Shown: positions 61,425 through 64,000 of the stretch, one piece after another
Layout of the letters: every line of letters begins with the position of its first letter
How positions within the stretch are numbered: the stretch's first letter is position 1
Origin: Porphyrobacter sp. SLTP
GTDB lineage: Bacteria > Pseudomonadota > Alphaproteobacteria > Sphingomonadales > Sphingomonadaceae
NCBI RefSeq assembly: GCF_009905735.1
Contig: NZ_JAAALE010000001.1
Location: forward strand, 279,730-343,729
Length of the DNA: 64,000 nt
Direction: 5' to 3'
Notes under the pieces: generated by a model
Told to the model about the DNA's origin: nothing
The model's input: the letters and a program-made list of their open reading frames with translations, nothing else
Database searches by the model: none
Made by a program: the position numbers and the translations under genes

Positions 61425-62536
61425 TCTACGATATCGCCATCATCGGGGCCGGCATGGCAGGCGCGAGCCTGGCAGCGGAACTTGCGCCCCACGCCACCGT
61501 GCTGCTGCTCGAAGCGGAGGATGCGCCGGGGTATCATGCCACGGGACGCTCGGCCGCGTTCTGGGAGGAATGCTACGGCGGCCCGGGCGTGGTGCCGCTG
61601 ACGCTGGCCTCGGGTACCTATCTTGGCGAGCACGGATTCCTGACCCCGCGCGGCGCGCTCTATATCGGGCGCGGGGAAGACCGCGCGAAGATGGAGGATC
61701 ATGTCGCAACCTTCGCCGGAACCGGCGTCACCATTGAGCGACTGAGTCCCGCCGAACTGGCGGACAAGGTGCCGCATATCCGCCCGGACTGGACCGAAGC
61801 GCTGCACCAGCCCGCCTGCGCTGACATCGATGTGGCGGGGCTGCACCAGCATTATCTCGGCGCGTGCCGTCGGCTTGGCGTGGAGATCGCCTGCCGGGCG
61901 CAGGTCGCGGGCCTTGTGCGCGAGGGCGGCGCTTGGACCATGACCTCCCAGCGCGGGGAGACGTGGCGTGCGGCCACCATCGTCAATGCCGCAGGCGCGT
62001 GGGCGGACAGCATCGCGCGTCTCGCTGGCGTTCGCCCCATCGGCATTGCGCCCTTCCGCCGCACCGTCGCCGTCCTGCGCGTTGCGCCGCAAGCCCCTGC
62101 CGATTTGCCGCTGGTGCTCGACATCAATGGCGGCTTCTATTTCAAGCCGGACGCCGGACGCCTGTGGCTCAGCCCGCATGACGAAATCCCGAGCGAACCC
62201 TGCGATGCCGCGCCCGAGGAACTTGACGTCGCCATCGCCATTGACCGTTTCCAGCAGGTCACCGACTGGCGGATCGAAGCGGTCGAGCGGCGCTGGGCGG
62301 GCCTGCGCAGCTTCGCGCCTGACCGGCTGCCGGTCTATGGCTTTGACGCCAATGCCGAGGGTTTCTTCTGGTTCGCAGGCCAAGGCGGCTTCGGCATCCA
62401 GACCGCGCCTGCCGCCGCTCGGCTGGGGGCGCAGTTGCTGCTGGGACATGGGGCCGACGCCATGACCGCGGCCATTGATCCGGCCATGTATGCCCCGGCA
62501 CGATGGTCAGCGCAGGCCGAGGCGTTAAGCGTCTAG
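61421..62536 (+). CDS. FAD-dependent oxidoreductase (DAO family)
   Basis: Flavoenzyme of 371 residues of the D-amino-acid oxidase/glycine oxidase fold. It has the dinucleotide motif GAGMAGASLAAELA, LLLEAEDAPGYHATGRSAAF, the second FAD block TIVNAAGAWADSIA and the C-terminal WFAGQGGFGIQTAPAAARLG. The GQGGFGIQTAP form is shared by a subgroup that oxidises glycerol-phosphate-, amino- or hydroxy-acid-type substrates; the exact substrate is not clear. It overlaps the hydrolase gene upstream by four bases. Confidence 0.88.
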   Translation: MIYDIAIIGAGMAGASLAAELAPHATVLLLEAEDAPGYHATGRSAAFWEECYGGPGVVPLTLASGTYLGEHGFLTPRGALYIGRGEDRAKMEDHVATFAGTGVTIERLSPAELADKVPHIRPDWTEALHQPACADIDVAGLHQHYLGACRRLGVEIACRAQVAGLVREGGAWTMTSQRGETWRAATIVNAAGAWADSIARLAGVRPIGIAPFRRTVAVLRVAPQAPADLPLVLDINGGFYFKPDAGRLWLSPHDEIPSEPCDAAPEELDVAIAIDRFQQVTDWRIEAVERRWAGLRSFAPDRLPVYGFDANAEGFFWFAGQGGFGIQTAPAAARLGAQLLLGHGADAMTAAIDPAMYAPARWSAQAEALSV

Positions 62537-62597
62537 CCAAGCCGCTGGCCTTCTGGCATTTCCCTAATCTCGATTAACCACAAGGGAGGGAAAGCCG

Positions 62598-62774
62598 ATG
62601 GCGCACACGTTTGAAATCTACAAGGATAACGCCGGCGAGTTCCGGGTGCGGTTCAAATACAACTCGGAAGTGATGTTCTCGACCCAGGGCTATTCGAGCA
62701 AGGCGAGCGCGCAGAACGCGATCGATTCGATCAAGAAGAACGGCCCCGGCGCCGAGGTTGAAGACAACAGCTAA
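62598..62774 (+). CDS. DUF1508/YegP family small protein
   Basis: Small protein of 58 residues. It matches the YegP/DUF1508 pattern: FEIYKDNAGEFRVRFKYNSE, MFSTQGYSSKASAQNAIDSI, KKNGPGAEVEDNS. One such repeat forms a small alpha/beta unit; the function is unknown. ATG follows GGGAGGGAAAG, a strong ribosome site. Confidence 0.88.
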   Translation: MAHTFEIYKDNAGEFRVRFKYNSEVMFSTQGYSSKASAQNAIDSIKKNGPGAEVEDNS

Positions 62775-62781
62775 AATTATT

Positions 62782-62890
62782 CCTCGTCATTGCGAGGCGC
62801 TGAAGGCGACGAAGCAATCCATGAGCTGACGGTTATGTCGGCAGCGCAGTTCGTCCATGGATTGCTTCGCTCCGCTTGCAATGACGAAGG
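62782..62890. repeat. MITE-like inverted-repeat element
   Basis: Nested inverted repeats: TCGTCATTGC (62784-62793) with GCAATGACGA (62878-62887), and CGAAGCAATCCATG (62810-62823) with CATGGATTGCTTCG (62856-62869). This cgtcattgcgag ... gaagcaatccatg pattern is a widespread intergenic repeat of alphaproteobacteria. It lies between the DUF1508 gene and the rnhA stop. Confidence 0.8.
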
Positions 62891-62902
62891 AGGATGCTGG
62901 CG

Positions 62903-63343
62903 CTATCCCCCAGCGACCCGCGCTGCCTCGGCGCTCGCCAGCGCGTCGACCCGGTCATTTTCAGGGTGGCCATTGTGGCCCTTGACCCAGTGCCAGGTCA
63001 CCTTGTGCGGGCGGGCGGCTTCGATCAGATCGTGCCACAGATCGGCATTGCGCACCGGTTTCTTGCTGGCATTGACCCAGCCATTGCGCTGCCAGCCGTG
63101 GATCCACTTGCTCATCCCGTCGAGCACATATTTGCTGTCGGAATAGAGGTCGACTTTGCACGGCTCGATCAGCGCATTCAGCCCCTTGATCGCCGCCATC
63201 AGCTCCATGCGGTTGTTGGTCGTGTCCCGCTCTCCGCCGGACAGTTCCTTTTCATGCGGGCCCATCCGCAGCAGAGCGCCCCAGCCGCCCGGGCCGGGAT
63301 TGCCCTTGCAGGCGCCGTCGGTGAAGATTTCGACATGTTTCAT
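62903..63343 (-). CDS. rnhA: Ribonuclease HI
   Basis: Cleaves RNA in RNA:DNA hybrids in the cytoplasm. The 146-residue product has the catalytic carboxylates in [17 protein letters not shown] (Asp9), NNRMELMA (Glu47), DLYSDSKYV (Asp69) and ENDRVDAL, plus the handle region ([20 protein letters not shown]). It starts 28 bases after the thrB stop on the same strand, the usual thrB-rnhA order of alphaproteobacteria. Confidence 0.97.
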   Translation of the reverse strand: MKHVEIFTDGACKGNPGPGGWGALLRMGPHEKELSGGERDTTNNRMELMAAIKGLNALIEPCKVDLYSDSKYVLDGMSKWIHGWQRNGWVNASKKPVRNADLWHDLIEAARPHKVTWHWVKGHNGHPENDRVDALASAEAARVAGG

Positions 63344-63371
63344 GCCAGTCCCCTATGGCGGCAGAGGGCGA

Positions 63372-64000
63372 TCACGCAAGCAGGCCGTCGCCCGCCTGGT
63401 CGTAGAACTGCCAGCGGCGCGCGAATTGCATCGGGTCCTTGCGGGTGACCAGCGCGTCGTCCGGGGTGTCGAGCCAGTCTTCGGCGCGGCTGGCGACGAA
63501 ACGCAGGCACGCGCCCTTGGCGACGTCAGCAAACCGCGCGCGTTCCGCTGGTTCGAGCGGGCGGACGCTCTGATAGCCCTGCACCAGCGCCGCGCCGCAA
63601 TCGGGGCGGTATGCGTTGGCCGCATCGAAGCACCACGCGGCATGGGTGACAGCAAGGTCGAGCACCATGGGCCCGGTGCAGGCGAAGTAGAAATCGATGA
63701 GGCCCGTCACTCGGTCGCCCAGCATCAGGACATTGTCGGGGAACAGGTCGGTATGGGTCTGCGACTGCGGCAGCGCCGACAGGTCGAGCGCGGCGGCGGT
63801 GCGGGCGTGATCGAGCATCGCGGGCAGGGCAGGGTCGATCGTCGCCAGCCGCTCCGCCCCGCACGCCTCCAGAATCGCGGCGATCGCGGCAAAGTCCATC
63901 GCATTGGCGCGGGTGCGGGGGAAATCCTCAGCCGCCAGATGCAGCCGCGCCAGCACTTCGCCCACGGCGCGCGCCTGCGTCGGCGTGGGGCGGGTGGGGG
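63372..64000 (-). CDS. thrB: Homoserine kinase (ThrB type II), 5' end cut by window edge
   Basis: Phosphorylates homoserine in threonine synthesis. The reverse strand is open to the end of the window; 208 C-terminal residues are visible. They contain the aminoglycoside-phosphotransferase-like catalytic loop THTDLFPDNVLML and the metal motif GLIDFYFACTGPMVLDLAVT, followed by the usual C-terminal helices (DPMQFARRWQFYDQAG). An internal ATG at 63963-63965 is not the start, since family sequence (PTQARAVGEVLARLHLA) continues upstream. Confidence 0.93.
   Translation of the reverse strand, partial: PTRPTPTQARAVGEVLARLHLAAEDFPRTRANAMDFAAIAAILEACGAERLATIDPALPAMLDHARTAAALDLSALPQSQTHTDLFPDNVLMLGDRVTGLIDFYFACTGPMVLDLAVTHAAWCFDAANAYRPDCGAALVQGYQSVRPLEPAERARFADVAKGACLRFVASRAEDWLDTPDDALVTRKDPMQFARRWQFYDQAGDGLLA

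Noticed and set aside
1..64000. CRISPR arrays, tRNA or rRNA genes, known riboswitches
   Set aside because: No regularly spaced direct repeats, cloverleaf candidates, rRNA blocks or recognised riboswitch cores were noticed by eye. A covariance-model scan would be needed to exclude small RNAs.

Overview
The window looks like chromosomal DNA of a GC-rich alphaproteobacterium, most likely a sphingomonad of the Erythrobacteraceae type. The pointers are three large TonB-dependent receptors with their own accessory genes, a cbb3 oxidase operon under a FixK-type regulator, Cpa/Tad pilus genes, and the thrB-rnhA order at the right end. I see no phage, transposase, tRNA, rRNA or CRISPR array. Family names are recognised by eye from motifs; no database search was run.

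Left part (1-10.1 kb): a leftward respiratory block. A FixK-like Crp/Fnr regulator precedes ccoN-ccoO-ccoQ-ccoP-ccoG-ccoH-ccoI-ccoS plus a small Cys/His-rich ninth cistron, mostly with stop-start overlaps, then hemN running off the edge. An FNR/FixK box stands before ccoN and a perfect one stands between the regulator and a rightward ompW. Together they describe a low-oxygen regulon.

10.1-20.3 kb: after ompW come a terminator and a perfect parS-type palindrome, then an acetate module: a DcaP-like porin, acetyl-CoA synthetase (acsA), a CrbR/CrbS-like two-component pair, and an MHS-type major facilitator. A gapped 16/22-base motif is shared by the porin/acsA promoter region and the transporter promoter region.

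20.3-29.3 kb: a META-domain lipoprotein, a small unknown protein, an M16 metalloprotease, a penicillin-acylase-family hydrolase, and clpB with a heat-shock (sigma-32) type promoter.

29.3-49 kb: nutrient-uptake and modification genes. One TonB-dependent receptor is paired with an S9 peptidase. A second receptor (rightward) converges on a leftward operon of a third receptor followed by TPR/2OG-Fe(II) oxygenase, TPR/sulfotransferase, a small secreted protein, a 2OG-Fe(II) oxygenase and another TPR/2OG-Fe(II) oxygenase. The small secreted protein has a paralogue next to the second receptor. This is the least explained part and the best candidate for an undescribed system.

49-53 kb: a rightward acyl-CoA degradation cluster (thiolase, short-chain dehydrogenase, enoyl-CoA hydratase, MarR regulator), with REP-like hairpin repeats flanking the dehydrogenase. 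52.9-60.4 kb: a leftward Cpa/Tad pilus operon (cpaA, cpaB, cpaC, cpaD, cpaE, tadB, tadC) that lacks the expected tadA/cpaF ATPase and any flp pilin gene. 60.5-64 kb: an alpha/beta hydrolase overlapping an FAD oxidoreductase, a DUF1508 protein, a MITE-like repeat, rnhA, and the 3' part of thrB.
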